Shown here: one piece after another, positions 1 through 10,989 of the stretch | Layout of the letters: each line of letters begins with the position of its first letter | Position numbering within the stretch: the first letter of the stretch is position 1 | NCBI RefSeq assembly: GCF_023091745.1 | Contig: NC_068935.1 | Location: 17,901,775-17,965,774, forward strand | Direction: 5' to 3' | Length of the DNA stretch: 64,000 nucleotides | Source: Budorcas taxicolor | Taxonomy: Eukaryota > Chordata > Mammalia > Artiodactyla > Bovidae | Made by a program: the position numbers and the translations under genes | Notes under the pieces: model-generated | What the model saw: only the letters and a program-made list of their open reading frames with translations | What the model was told of the DNA's origin: nothing | The model's database searches: none

Positions 1-410
1 AGTTGGACTGTGAAGAAGGCTGAGTGCTGAAGAATCGATGCTTTTGAACTGTGGTATTGAAGAAGACTCTTGAGAGTCCCTTGGACTGCAAGGAGATCCA
101 ACCAGTCCATTCTGCAGGAGATCAACCCTGGGATTTCTTTGGAAGGAATGATGCTAAAGCTGAGACTCCAGTCCTTTGGCCACCTCATGTGACGAGTTGA
201 CTCATTGGAAAAGACTCTGATGTTGGGAGGGACTGGGGGCAGGAGGAGAAGGGAATGACAGAGGATGAGATGGCTGGATGGCAACAGTGACTCGATAGAC
301 GTGAGTCTGAGTGAACTCCCGGAGTTGGTGATGGGCAGGGAGGCCTGGTGTGCTGTAATTCATGGGGTCGCAAAGAGTCGGACACAACTGAGCGACTGAA
401 CTGAACTGAA
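1..410 (+). mobile_element. BovB LINE, 3' end, cut by window edge
   Basis: C-terminal ORF2 coding region and short 3' tail of a BovB (RTE-clade) retrotransposon, ending in the typical ACTGA repeats. The reading frame is broken by stops (for example TGA early in the copy), so it is a dead 3' fragment. Its 5' part lies outside the window. Confidence 0.93.
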
Positions 411-509
411 AGGTCAAAGGCACTTCATTTAGAATTTGATTTTAGGAAGTTTGACAAAGATCAAAAAGTTTGGACAGTTGACTAAATGGGATCATAGATT
501 ATGAAACAA

Positions 510-719
510 TGGTGGTGGTGGTTTAGTCGCTAAGTCATATATGACTTGTGACCCTATGGACTGTAGCCTGCCAGGCTCCTCTGTCCATGGGATTCTCCAG
601 GCAAGAATACTGGAGTGGGTTGCCATTTCCTTCTCCAGGGGATCATCCTGAACCAGAGATCGAACCCAGGTCTCTTGCATTTCAGGCAGTCTTTACCGGC
701 TGAGCTACAAGGAAAGTCC
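510..719 (-). mobile_element. Bov-tA SINE, full length
   Basis: tRNA-derived head at the right (complement of the gagctac..accggctaaag box), BovB-derived body, and a (GGT)n run at the left forming the tail. Flanked by a perfect 10-bp TSD, tatgaaacaa, at 500-509 and 720-729, so this is a clean retrotransposition event. Confidence 0.95.
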
Positions 720-729
720 TATGAAACAA

Positions 730-1619
730 CACTCAGGTATCTATTTAACCAAAGTGACAATAAAAGATTTCAAAGACAAATAAATAAGGTTACATAGTGG
801 TGAGCAAAATCAATCAAAGACTTCATAAAGCACAGGAAATTATTTTCATAAAACACAAAATATTTGCTTTTTAGGCAGATATTACTTAAAAGGAAAAGAA
901 AAAACCTTTCATAATATTTTATTATCAAGAGCTGACCAATAGTACAGAAAAATGTTATCTTTTTAGTAAGTAGATGAAATAAAATTAAGATTTAGCTTTA
1001 TATAATTACACTACTGATTTTAAAGCTCATTTTTAAGTACAAACTATAAAACATAATTTTTATGTTATATATGCCTAAAAGCTCTTATCCCAGTTACAAC
1101 TAAATAAATAATTTGCTCCCAGCAATTATGTTTAGACTACTCACGAAAACTTAACGAGATATTAGACAAAGTCAGCAGTCATCTCAAACTAATTTTCTTG
1201 CTGACGAAGTTTGTATAGATAATATGAACTTATTTGATGAATAAACACAGTTGGAATAAAAGTTGCATGTCTGCATTACATTCTGTGTTCGTAATTCTAA
1301 AGACATATATATTTTAATTAAACCAACAAAATTAAACTAGCTTTTATTTACCAAAGTATCCTAGATCACATGAACTTGGAAAGGGATAAGGATAATTTTT
1401 ATATTTCTGGGAGTTTCAGAATACCTGATCATTACAAGAATTTGCCCCATCAAGCTAACTAGAGTTCTCTTACAAATTAATTTTGGTAACACCATTCAGA
1501 GGTAGAAAAAAACATAAAAAACCTACAGAGTCAATATATAGACACACACAAATGTACAGACAAGCACTTAAGATTTTACAGTTGCCCATTTTCCCAGAAC
1601 TTTTTCTTTCTTTTGATGG
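730..1619. other. AT-rich unique-looking DNA
   Basis: About 890 bases of AT-rich sequence with no repeat family, ORF or RNA gene that I recognise. Confidence 0.5.
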
Positions 1620-2050
1620 GAGTCATCCCTATGGATGTGAGAGTTGGACTGTGGAGAAGGCTGAGGGCCGAAGAATTGATGCTTTTGAACTGTGGTGTTG
1701 GAGAAGACTCTTGAGAGTCCCTTGGACTGCAAGGAGATCCAACCAGTCCATTCTGAAGGAGATCAACCCTGGGATTTCTTTGGAAGGAATGATGCTGAAG
1801 CTGAAACTCCAGTACTTTGGCCACCTCATGCGAAGAGTTGACTCATTGGAAAAGACTCAGATGCTGGGAGGAATTGGGGGCAGGAGGAGAAGGGGACGAC
1901 AGAGCATGAGATGGCTGGATGGCATCACGGACTCGATGGATGTGAGTTTGAGTGAACTCCGGGAGATGGTGATGAACAGGGAGGCCTGGCGTGCTGCGAT
2001 TCATGGGGTCGCAAAGAGTCGGACATGACTGAGCGACTGAAGTGAACTGA
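1620..2050 (+). mobile_element. BovB LINE, 5'-truncated 3' end
   Basis: Begins in the C-terminal part of ORF2 at the tatggatgtgagagttgg box and runs to the gactgaagtgaactga tail. The ORF2 C-terminal frame is largely open (stop-free to the natural end near 2028), which suggests a fairly young copy. It encodes no RT or endonuclease domain. Confidence 0.93.
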
Positions 2051-2780
2051 ATCTCTATAAAGATTGCAGGTCACAGAATGGCTCATAAGTCTTAGAAAAA
2101 ATGGATAGGTAGGAAATCTACATCACAAAGGCACAGAGAAAGTGTCTAAGTTTACAGGAGATCTAGGATAACTACTATTTGGAATAGTTTTTGTTTTTTT
2201 TTTTTATTAAGTGTAAGACAATTTTGTTTCCAATATCCCAATACCTAAAAGCATTCTGAGATGAATAGGGGAGGTTTGGGGCTTGGTTTTAATTGTCTTT
2301 AGGGCTTTACCTCTAGCCTTGCAGAGATTTGCAAGACAAAGACATTTGCTTCCAATTCCTCAAAGAATTGGTTGCAGTCTGTATATCTAAGAGCCGACCC
2401 ACCCGTAAAAAATCTGCTGCCGTCCAGAGGACTTGAATTCTTTGGGTGGAGGTCCAGGACAAATGCTCAAAGGGCATTGCACAGTAAGGGCCTGAATTTG
2501 ACAGCCTGATTACAGAGTCCTGGAATGTAGGAGGAGTTATAAGAGAAAACAAAACCTTATCACTCATTTTGGGTGCTTTTTGCTAAATTCCCTTCCTGGC
2601 TTTTAAAATTTTTCCAAATAAAGATAAAGAGTAGACTTGTTTGTGGCCCTTTAACATTGCAGGACAAGCATAAGATCTCTTTGGTACTGATAGTGCTGTA
2701 TTAAAACCTTTGTTCCAACCTCATCAATGTCTGTCTCATTCATCCCATTTCTTAATCACCATCTAAAGATTCCCTGAAGA
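2051..2780. other. Unassigned DNA with a T-rich run
   Basis: A T-rich run near 2190-2205; otherwise no recognised repeat or gene. Confidence 0.45.
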
Positions 2781-3170
2781 ATTGAGCACCGAAGAATTGA
2801 TGCTTTTGATCTGTGGTATTGGAGAAGACTCTTGAGAGTCCCTTGGACTGCAAGGAGATCCAACCAGCCCATCCTAAAGGAAATCAGTCCTGAATATTAA
2901 TTGGAAGGACTGATGCTGAAGCTGAAACTCCAATCCTTTGGCCACCTGATGCAAAGAACTGACTCATTTGAAAAGACCCTGATGCTGGGAAAGATTGAAG
3001 GCAGGAGGAGAAGGGGACGAGAGGGGGTGAGATGGTTGGATGTCATCACTGACTCAATGGACATGAGTTTAGGCAAACTCCAGGAGTTGGTGCTGGACAG
3101 GGAGGCCTGGCGTGCTGCTGTCCATGGGGTCTCAGAGAGTTGGACATGACAGAGCAACTGAACTGAACTG
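2781..3170 (+). mobile_element. BovB LINE 3' fragment
   Basis: 5'-truncated copy starting near the ORF2 gcaccgaagaattgatg box, ending in aactgaactgaa. A stop (taa) replaces a sense codon near 2900. A weak candidate TSD, aaagatt, occurs at 2765-2771 and 3171-3177. Confidence 0.92.
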
Positions 3171-3189
3171 AAAGATTACCCACTGGCAA

Positions 3190-4225
3190 GAGTCTTCTGA
3201 CCCTCTCCTTAGTCTCTCCCCATTCTCTTATTAATATGCCTAATATTTTAATTAGTATATGTAAGACTCATAAGACAGAGGTGTTTTTGTCTCCACTCCC
3301 AAAGAAAACCTAAAGAAAGAAAGACTTATCTAGCTGCAAATGGGATGCAGCTCATGTTTCTGTCTGGTCAAATCTAAGAGCTCCCACCTGATGGCTGCCA
3401 AGACAAGTTCTTAGGACAAAAAATGACACAAACAAGAAGGCAATAACTGAAAGCAAAGACGTTGCATTATCACAGGCAGTAAGAATGATGTAGTACAAAA
3501 CAGCGTCTCTGGTTTCCCATGAGAACATGAGACACCTCCAGTCATCGACCCACTAGTCTATGACACCAGCCAGCTGCTTCTGGACTGGGACTTCTCCAGA
3601 ACTAAAGAGACAAAGATTGAGAAAACAAAGTCCTCTTATGGACAGGGATCCCATATAACAAGTTCCCCTGAGAGCTAGCACATTTGGACAAGGAACAGGG
3701 CTTATCAGAACCACAGCTTATTGGGCTGCCTGCCAAATACACAGTGGTACATGCATCCCCTGGTTGGCAGAGACCAGAAACAATATTCTTACTGGTCATA
3801 AAGCCAAACTCTCAAGACATAGAACTAGACAAATGGTACAACAGAGAGAGAGCGAGACAAAGAAAAACAGTAATCTCCTCTGAGAGGAAAAAGATCAATA
3901 AAAACCAAGACTCCTTCATTTACCAAATTTTTACCAGAGTCACTGTGTCTAAGAAACTAGTTCTACAAGTATTTTCTCTTACCTAAATTTGAGGGAGGCG
4001 AAAGGATTCTTATCACTCTCACTTCCATTAGACTCTGCGTGCAGAGATCTGGGACACTGATGTGGTGGGGAATCCTATCTTCTGCAAACATTTTGTCAGC
4101 TTTGGAGTGGGTAGAGTTCTTCCAGTGAAATATCCTGCCAGCTATGCCAACTGTAGCAGAGGAAAATTTTTCCTTCTCCTCTTCTAGGTTCTTTGGCCGG
4201 CCTAATAATTAAATTGGCATAAGAT
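3190..4225 (-). mobile_element. Possible class I ERV leader or internal fragment, decayed
   Basis: Read on the minus strand, this stretch follows the LTR-like block at 4521 and resembles the leader downstream of a gammaretrovirus-type LTR (pyrimidine-rich, no long ORF). No gag, pol or env motif is visible and every frame is broken. The family is from recall, so another old repeat is possible. A Bov-A2 SINE separates it from the LTR-like part. Confidence 0.35.
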
Positions 4226-4236
4226 AGACTAGTAGG

Positions 4237-4509
4237 TGGAGAAGGCAATGGCACCCCACTCCATTTCTCTTGCCTGGAAAATCCCATGGACTGAGGAGCC
4301 TGATAGGCTGCAGTCCATGGGGTTGCTGAGGGTCGGACACGACTGAGCAACTTCACTTTCACTTTTCATTTTCATGCATTGGAGAAGGAAATGGCAACCC
4401 ACTCCAGTGTTCTTTCCTGGAGAATCCCAGGGACGGGGGAGCCTGGTGGGCTGCCATCTATGGGGTCGCACAGAGTCAGACACGACTGAAGCGACTTAGC
4501 AGCAGCAGC
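4237..4509 (+). mobile_element. Bov-A2 SINE dimer
   Basis: Two Bov-A monomers joined by the ttcactttcacttt..tcatgcattgg linker, ending in an (AGC)n tail. An 11-bp TSD with one mismatch flanks it (agactagtagg 4226-4236, agactaatagg 4510-4520). Confidence 0.95.
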
Positions 4510-4520
4510 AGACTAATAGG

Positions 4521-4744
4521 AGAAAAACAAAAGTTTTGGAACATGTATACAGAGGAGACTCAGGAAAACTGAGTAACTCTCAGAAGTGGGAGAAACCATC
4601 ACCTTACATCCCATCTTCAGGAAAAGATCAAAGAAGATATTAGAAATAAGGAGTTGATTATGGGCAGTTACCAGGAAAAGCACAATGCAGTAAACAAGTG
4701 TAAGGCTGTTATGCAAATCTGAGTTGTTGCCTTCTATACAACGA
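4521..4744 (-). mobile_element. ERV class I-like LTR, 3' part
   Basis: On the minus strand the block carries the cttttcctgaagatggg and ttgtttttctcct phrases typical of mammalian ERV1 LTR R/U5 regions. It is split from its other half by the BovB at 4745. Assignment is by resemblance only. Confidence 0.4.
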
Positions 4745-5438
4745 TAGAAGCTGGCTTAAAACTCTACATTCAAAAAACTAAGATCATGGCATCTGGTCCC
4801 ATCACTGCATGGCAAATAGATGGGGAAACAGTGGAAACAGAGACTTTATTTTTAAGGGCTCCAAAATCACTGCAGATGGTGACCTCAGCCATGAAATTAA
4901 AAGACACTTGCTCCTTAGGAAAAAAGCTATGACAAACCTAGACAGCAAAAAAACAGAGACATTATTTTGCCAACAAAGGTCCATATAGTCAAAGCTATGG
5001 TTTTTCCAGTGGTCATGTATGGATGTGAGAGTTGGACCATGAAGAAGGCTAAGTGCTGAATTGATGCTTTTGAACTGTGGTGTTGGAGAAGATTCTTGAG
5101 AGTCCCTTGGACTGTAAGGAGATCCAACCAGTCCATCCTAAAGGAAATCAATCCTGAATATTCATTGGAAGGACTGATGCTAAAGCTGAAGCTCCAATAT
5201 TTTGTCCACCTGATGCAAAGAGCTGACTCATTTGAAAAGACCCTGATGCTGGGCAAGATTGAAGGCAGGAGGAGAAAGGGACGACAGAGGATGAGATGGT
5301 TGGATGGCATCACCGATTCAATGGGTGTGAGTTTAGGTAAATTCTGGGAGATGGTGAAGGACAGGGAAGCCTGGCATGCTGCAGTTCATGGGGTCACAAA
5401 GAGTCGGACATGACTTAGTGACTGAACAACAACAATAA
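4745..5438 (+). mobile_element. BovB LINE, about 0.7 kb 3' fragment
   Basis: Starts just upstream of the ORF2 ctacattcaaaaaactaag box, so it lacks the endonuclease and the RT catalytic core. It ends in gactgaacaacaacaa instead of clean ACTGA repeats, consistent with an older subfamily. It splits the LTR-like sequence on either side. Confidence 0.9.
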
Positions 5439-5830
5439 GGTTTTCGAGAGACTTTCCATCTCCTTCTTCCTAGTATACCAGGGATACACATTTACAAATG
5501 TCTAGGGAATTTCCCTGATGATTGTAGAGATCGATATGTAGAGATTTCCCTGATGATTGTAAATATCTTTCACAAAGGGAAAGTTCTTGGTTTTCAGAGC
5601 TTCTCCCATGTCTGCTGTTTCTTAAAAATAATCCTTATGCCAAAGAGACATATTTGGGAGTGACAGATTCTCCTCTCCTAAAGATCCAATGAGAGGAAAT
5701 TTAATGTACAGGGGCCCAATCCTGGCCTTTTCCTTCTGCAGATACCTCCCAGCTCAGCTCTGAATTTCCACATAGGGGGTTCCATTGCCTGTTGCCAGAG
5801 AATTCCCTGTCTCCCCCACTGATAAAAAGG
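5439..5830 (-). mobile_element. ERV class I-like LTR, 5' part
   Basis: Minus-strand reading gives a U3-like block (tcactcccaaatatgtctc..) that would join the 4521-4744 block if the BovB were removed. An 18-base direct repeat (5509-5526, 5544-5561) lies within it. The retroviral call is tentative. Confidence 0.35.
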
Positions 5831-6702
5831 AAAACCACACAGGGAAAGGAGCTTGGATTCACAGTTGTTTCAGTTGGGATGCTGCCCCCAACTGGTGGAA
5901 GATTCAGCTTTTGGCTGACAAGTTAAAGCATTCTTTCCCTGCTATTAATTGAGGCCATATGCAATTTATAAACACAGTGTGCATGTTGAAATCTGCTGTT
6001 TATAGCTTGCATGTATTTTCCTATAAACAAAAGCCACATTTCACACAGTGGTTGAGCCCCCATTGTCATCCCCTCCAAATCCATAAAGAAGAATGAAAAA
6101 CCTGGGTGAGGGCTGGGACATGAGCAAGAAGTAGGACACTGAGGCCAGAGGTGCCCCACTTTCTCCCAATCTGCCTCCCTTCCCCTTTGTCCTCTCCTTC
6201 AACCTTGTCCAGCCCATAGGACTGGCACTGCAACAGCCAGAAGGTAAAGGGGGAAACTTCAGTGGTAGCAGCACTGGCAGAGTAGGATAGGGTTCTTTTT
6301 CCTCCCTTTCTGCCCCTTGACACTGCCATCCACTACTGGGAGGGGTTGGGAGGTGAGGGGAGAGATGAGCAGCTCTAGGAGGCAGGGGTTGATGAATAAA
6401 CCCACGCGGTTTTTCATTCTTCTTCTTCGCCTGTTGAAAGATGGTCTTTGTCACTGCTGGGGCCAGGCTCTAGGCCCCGGGACTGCCATGAGGGACAAAT
6501 AGAGGGGGAAGTGGGCCTCCTCCATGGTGGCAGTTCCTAGGTGGCAGGCATTTGCGGTTAGTTATACACACACCTCAAAGAAGCTCCCTGCCTCTCTCTT
6601 CTACTTATATGTAAAGAATGCTAAGTTTGGGACATTCCCTGTGCAGTAAAAGAGAGTAGCCTACTATCACCCTAGACACAAAGGAGGCATGAGTTTCAAA
6701 CT
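5831..6702. other. Unassigned DNA, moderately GC-rich
   Basis: No recognised repeat. A minus-strand ORF of 137 codons (6041-6454) overlaps other frames, has low-complexity composition and no motif I recognise, so I do not call it a gene. Confidence 0.4.
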
Positions 6703-6718
6703 AAATTTGGTAATAGTA

Positions 6719-6945
6719 AGTAAGTAAGTAAGTAAGTAAGTGAAGTTGCTCAGTCGTGTCCGACTCTTTGCGACCCTGTGGACTGTAGCCTACCAGGCTT
6801 CTCCGTCCATGGGATTCTCCAGGCAGGAATACTGGAGTGGGTTACTATTTCCTTCTCCAGGGGATCTTCCTGACCCAGGGATCAAACCTGGGTCTCCCAC
6901 ATTGGAGGCAGATGGTTTAACCTCTAAGCCACCAGGGAAGATTTC
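6719..6945 (-). mobile_element. Bov-tA SINE with (TAAG)n tail
   Basis: Complete Bov-tA on the minus strand: tRNA-like head at the right, tail expanded into a taag microsatellite at 6716-6740. A perfect 16-bp TSD, aaatttggtaatagta, lies at 6703-6718 and 6946-6961. Confidence 0.96.
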
Positions 6946-7054
6946 AAATTTGGTAATAGTACTGATAACAATAAAATAGCTAGCAATTGTGGAGAAAATG
7001 CTACATGGCCAGCACTGAACCTTCCTTATCTCTTATAATCCTCACAGTACAAGC

Positions 7055-7180
7055 ACTACAGATACAAGCCCTGAAGTCAAACCAACCTGAGTTTAAGACT
7101 TAGCCCTGCCACTTTGTCGCTCCAGCACAGTGCTTGACACAGAGTAATAAACATGAATACATATGAAATAAATATGAATC
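7055..7180 (+). mobile_element. MIR SINE fragment
   Basis: The cctgagtttaagacttagccctgccactt core and the cagtgcttgacacagagtaataaac 3' phrase match MIR with the middle deleted. Confidence 0.65.
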
Positions 7181-7261
7181 AATTAATCAGTCCATTTATA
7201 TTACTAATTCATATTCATTAATATCACAATGTATATTGGTATTCACACACATAGTGCTATG

Positions 7262-7368
7262 AAGACATATTATTATCTTCATCTTATTAATGAGGAAATT
7301 GAGGTCCCATAAGAAATTCGTGCAAGTTTACACAGCTACCAAGTGGCAGAACCTAAATTCAAAACCAA
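7262..7368 (-). mobile_element. MIR SINE
   Basis: Contains the reverse-complement MIR phrase (aatgaggaaattgaggtcc ... acacagctaccaagtggcag). Confidence 0.75.
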
Positions 7369-7521
7369 TTGTCAATAAAGAGTTTCTGTTGGGATGATGA
7401 GAAAGTTATGAAAAAGGATAGTAGTGATGGTTGCACAGCATTGTGAATATGTTTAACATACTGAATTCTACACTTACAAATGGTAAAAATGGTAAATTTT
7501 ATTTTATGTGCATTTTTATTC

Positions 7522-8078
7522 TTTTTTCAGTTGCTCAGTTGTATCTGACTCTTTGCGACCCCATGGACTGCAGCATGCTAGGCTTCCCTGTCCATCACCA
7601 ACTCCCGGAGCTTGCTCAAACTCATGTCCATCGAGTTGGTAATGCCATCCAACCATCTTATCTTCTGTCGTCCCCTTCTCCTCCCGCCTTCAATCTTTCC
7701 TAGCATCATGGTCTTTTCCAATGAGTCAGTTCTTTGCATCAGGTGACCAAAGGATTGGAGTTTCAGCTTCAGCATCAGTCCTTCCAATGAATATTCAGGA
7801 TTGATTTCCTTTAGGATGGACTGGTTTGATCTCCGTGCAGTCCAAGACACTCTCAAGAGTCTTCCTCAACACCACAGTTCAAAAGCATCAGTTCTTCAGC
7901 ACTCAGCCTTCTTTATCTCTCATCCATACATGACTACTGGAAAAACCGTAGCTTTGACTAGATGGACCTTTGTCAGCAAAGTAATGTCTCTGCTTTTTAA
8001 CTTTGTCATAGGTTTGCTTCTAGGTTTGTCATAGCTTTTCTTCTAAGAAGCAAGTATCTTTTAATTTCAAGGCATATT
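7522..8078 (-). mobile_element. BovB LINE 3' fragment
   Basis: Antisense BovB from the 3' tail (cagttgctcagttgtatc) to the region encoding the end of the RT thumb. Frame interrupted. A short A-rich run follows at about 8089-8104. Confidence 0.92.
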
Positions 8079-8204
8079 TTACCACACATTAAAAAAAAAA
8101 AAACAAACAGCTGTCAGAAGCTAGGCTTTTAAACACTGTGTTAAATATACTGCCTCTCGATGAACATTAATTCAGTGCCTATTGTTCATAAGGCCCTCCA
8201 ATGT

Positions 8205-8300
8205 CATAGAACAAGCACTAGATTTTCAGTTAAAAGACCTCTGTTCAAAACCACATCTGCTTCTTACTCATTGTGTTATCAGTGAGTGACTAAGTCTGGG
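8205..8300 (+). mobile_element. Possible MIR fragment
   Basis: Loose match to a MIR core (aagacctctgttcaaaaccacatctgc .. gagtgactaagtctggg). Weak. Confidence 0.35.
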
Positions 8301-8309
8301 TTCTCGAGC

Positions 8310-8759
8310 AGAAAGGGGAACCAAGTTCTGGGCAAGCCCCTCACCAACGGTTCCCAGCAGTTATAGACAGACAAGTCTCCTGTTATGCTGCTGACTGACC
8401 TTGGGGAGAGGGGGATTCAGTCAGCTTTGAGCCCCTACGAGGAAGGTAATTAAAGTTTGAGCCAGTTTACCCATTCTTCCTTATTTCTTTCACCAAAGTG
8501 AAATGTGACCACGACTGGATGGGAACTTTTATAGGGAAGTGAGACAGCTACTGATACGGGAACTTGAGAAGGGCCTCCTTGGAAAGGGGAAGGAAGATGA
8601 GTTCATATTGAGATAGATCGTTTTGGGGGAGAGTAAAACTAGATAATATCAGTATTTTCACAAGCTGCAGGAAACAAACCCACACCGCAAGCAACGCTGG
8701 TAGCTATTTTTCCTGCAGAAGTGGATCACTCTTTATCCAAGCTTCTTTGGAAAGAAAAC
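8310..8759. other. Unassigned DNA
   Basis: No repeat family or coding signal recognised. Confidence 0.4.
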
Positions 8760-9395
8760 CTAAGTCCCCTTCAATCTTTTGGGTCCCTCTATGGCTTTGC
8801 ACATACTCAGTAGAGAGAAGAAATATTCAATAAGCATAACTGAGTCCCCAGATATACCATGATGCTGTACGAGGAGATGACACAAGAGGAAATCCACCCT
8901 CCTTCCCATTTTCCAGACCACAACCTCCACGCCCTTAATTTCTCTAAAGCTGTCGGTAGACTTTCCAGGATGGAGAAATATGACCAGCGGATGCTGCCCT
9001 CTATCGGAAAATTCTGCCTCCTCAGAGGCTGCACAGCCATATGTGGCTTCTAGAAAACCTTTGTGGGTTAATGGTTTGAAGCCCATGACACATGTTCTTA
9101 ATAAGAACAATTCAGAGTGCCAGGTTACCAACTGAAACGCATTCATCCCGAGAGGAGGACATGCAGAGCCCCAAGGCAGAGCAGGTCCGTTACCCCCTCT
9201 ACACCGGACAGAGAGTCCTATTACAGCCTGGAGGAGAAGTACAGGGTGCATCATTTCTATTTTTCCCATCCTGGCCCCATTAACTAGGCTCAGTCTGTCC
9301 AGAGGAATCCAGGTGTGTAATAGCCCAGCAACATTGGGTGCCCATGTTCTTATTTGCTCTTTCAGCTCCACTTCAGCAGTCTTATTTACAAGCAT
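8760..9395 (-). CDS. Unrecognised 211-codon ORF, doubtful gene
   Basis: An ATG-started minus-strand frame open for 211 codons, long for non-repeat DNA here. I recognise no domain, signal peptide or clear membrane segment. The protein is mixed hydrophobic/basic, with a Cys-rich patch around residues 65-120. No splice-site or promoter context was identified. It could be chance, a decayed LTR-element internal frame, or a processed remnant. The first ATG was taken as the start because nothing else discriminates. A second minus-strand frame of 90 codons (9804-10076) lies upstream on the same strand but is not continuous with it. Confidence 0.2.
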   Translation of the reverse strand: MLVNKTAEVELKEQIRTWAPNVAGLLHTWIPLDRLSLVNGARMGKIEMMHPVLLLQAVIGLSVRCRGGNGPALPWGSACPPLGMNAFQLVTWHSELFLLRTCVMGFKPLTHKGFLEATYGCAASEEAEFSDRGQHPLVIFLHPGKSTDSFREIKGVEVVVWKMGRRVDFLLCHLLVQHHGISGDSVMLIEYFFSLLSMCKAIEGPKRLKGT

Positions 9396-10490
9396 CTTGG
9401 TTCTCTGGAACCTAACTGACTCAGTATGTTGACTCCTGATACTCCCCCTCAGTCTCTGTTCCTATGCCCCATTTTCAAGAGTTCTTAAATCTGGATCTCA
9501 ACAAGCTCTCTTCAAATTCTGTTAGTTTCCCCACAGCCTCACACACTCACCTTCTGCCCATCCCTTTAGACTGGGTTGACCTGCTCCCTCAGGCTGGGGA
9601 TACCAGAAACCACCTATTACCCACTCAAGAGCATTACTGCGGTGCCTTGTGCTTCAGTGTCAATCAAGGAGATTGTGGAACTCTTCTCACAATCTAGTTG
9701 ACCTGCCCCCTCACCACCATTGGTGCTGCTACTCCAGCAAGGGTGGGTTAACAAGGGTTAATCTCTGAGGTGGCAGACACAGTTATGACTGGAAACACTG
9801 GCTTTAAGAGTCCTGAGGGAATGCTGCATAAATCATATTTCTTGTTTCCTTGTTGGCAGAAAGCCCATACAGTGGGACCATGTTTTTGCAAACAGGAATA
9901 TATTGGAATTTTGTTGGAATGATGTGGCCTATGCTAGAATTTTCCAGATTTCCAAACTGCTTTAAGAAACATTCTATGGCTCCACCTGCTAAGGTATAAT
10001 CAAGTCTGTAGGAAACCAGGTTAGTTTTGCTTCCTGAAGCAACAGGGGCTGCAGTCGGAGCAGAATGAACGGGCAACCCAATTCTTCAAGGTCTCAGAGG
10101 ATCAATATGCAATGAATTGCCTAGATCAGCTGAGACTGGGAGCCCTTGGGAGCTAACAGATTCTACCTGAACTGTTAGAAGGCTGTCCCACATCTCCTGG
10201 GCACAGCAGATCCTCCCATGAGGGTCCAAGGGATGATTCAATTTATGTAGTTGGCTGCCCCCTTGTGTCCACAGAGCAGCAACAAGGACAGGCAGGGCAG
10301 CTAAGCTTCTGTTAGGAATGGCAGCAGGGCATAAAAGTGCTAGGCTAAGGTGTTGTGAGCCTGAAATTCAGCCTGTCCTCTCCTCAATGCACAGGGCTCC
10401 TTCCTCCAGGAGGCTGACCTCTTTCTCTAGTTTTTCTGCCCACAGGTTCATTTTTTTCCAACTCTTATTTAGAAATCTCTATGTCACCTA
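9396..10490. other. Unassigned DNA, possibly old LTR-element interior
   Basis: No confident family. The minus strand holds a 90-codon open frame (9804-10076) with no recognised motif. The general texture resembles decayed LTR-retroelement interior, but I cannot show it. Confidence 0.3.
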
Positions 10491-10496
10491 CTTGCT

Positions 10497-10712
10497 TGCT
10501 TCCCTGATGGCTCAGATGGTAAAGAATCTGCCTGCAGTGCAGGAGATCCGAATTTGATCCCCAGGTTAGGAAGATCTCCTGGAGAAGGGAATAGTAACCC
10601 ACTCCAGTATTCTTGCATAGAAAATCCCATGGATAGAGGAGCCTGGCGGGCTACAGTCCCTGGAGTTGCAAAGAGTTGGACACAACTGTGCAACTGAGCT
10701 TGAACATGCAAG
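10497..10712 (+). mobile_element. Bov-tA SINE
   Basis: Plus-strand tRNA-like head (gcttccctgatggctcag) followed by the Bov-A body and the cacaactgtgcaactgagc end. TSD not clear. Confidence 0.93.
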
Positions 10713-10774
10713 TGCTTCTCTGTCGTCTTTCCCCTCCAATGAGTTGATACACATAGGTGCACATGACCTGGATG

Positions 10775-10985
10775 CAACTATCCTACTGAGGCCAAAGTTC
10801 AAGGGAGATGGAAATGTGAAATAGATTAAACCTGGGTCCCTGAATGACCATGTGGAGCTGAATACCCTTGCATATTTGAATTACTCACTCTCATCATTAT
10901 CTGAGAAAGAAAGAACTTTCCTTAAGCCACAGAACTATTGTTGAATCCTTTTGTTAGAGCAGTCAAGATGTATCCTAATTAACAA
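10775..10985 (+). mobile_element. MaLR (MLT1-like) LTR
   Basis: The phrases cctgggtccctgaatgacc, ccttaagccacagaact and gagcagtcaagatgtatcctaa fit the 3' half of a mammalian MaLR LTR. Degenerate, with ends uncertain. Confidence 0.6.
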
Positions 10986-10989
10986 AGTG

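Noticed and set aside
510..719. tRNA-like box sequences in this and the other Bov-tA/CHR elements as tRNA genes
   Set aside because: They are tRNA-derived SINE heads, lack a full cloverleaf and acceptor stem, and are followed by SINE bodies.
6041..6454. 137-codon minus-strand ORF
   Set aside because: Low-complexity Pro/Ser/Lys-rich translation, overlapping frames of similar length, no motif or splice context.
6712..6740. CRISPR-like array in the regularly spaced taag units
   Set aside because: Simple microsatellite tail of a SINE; no spacers, and the genome is mammalian.
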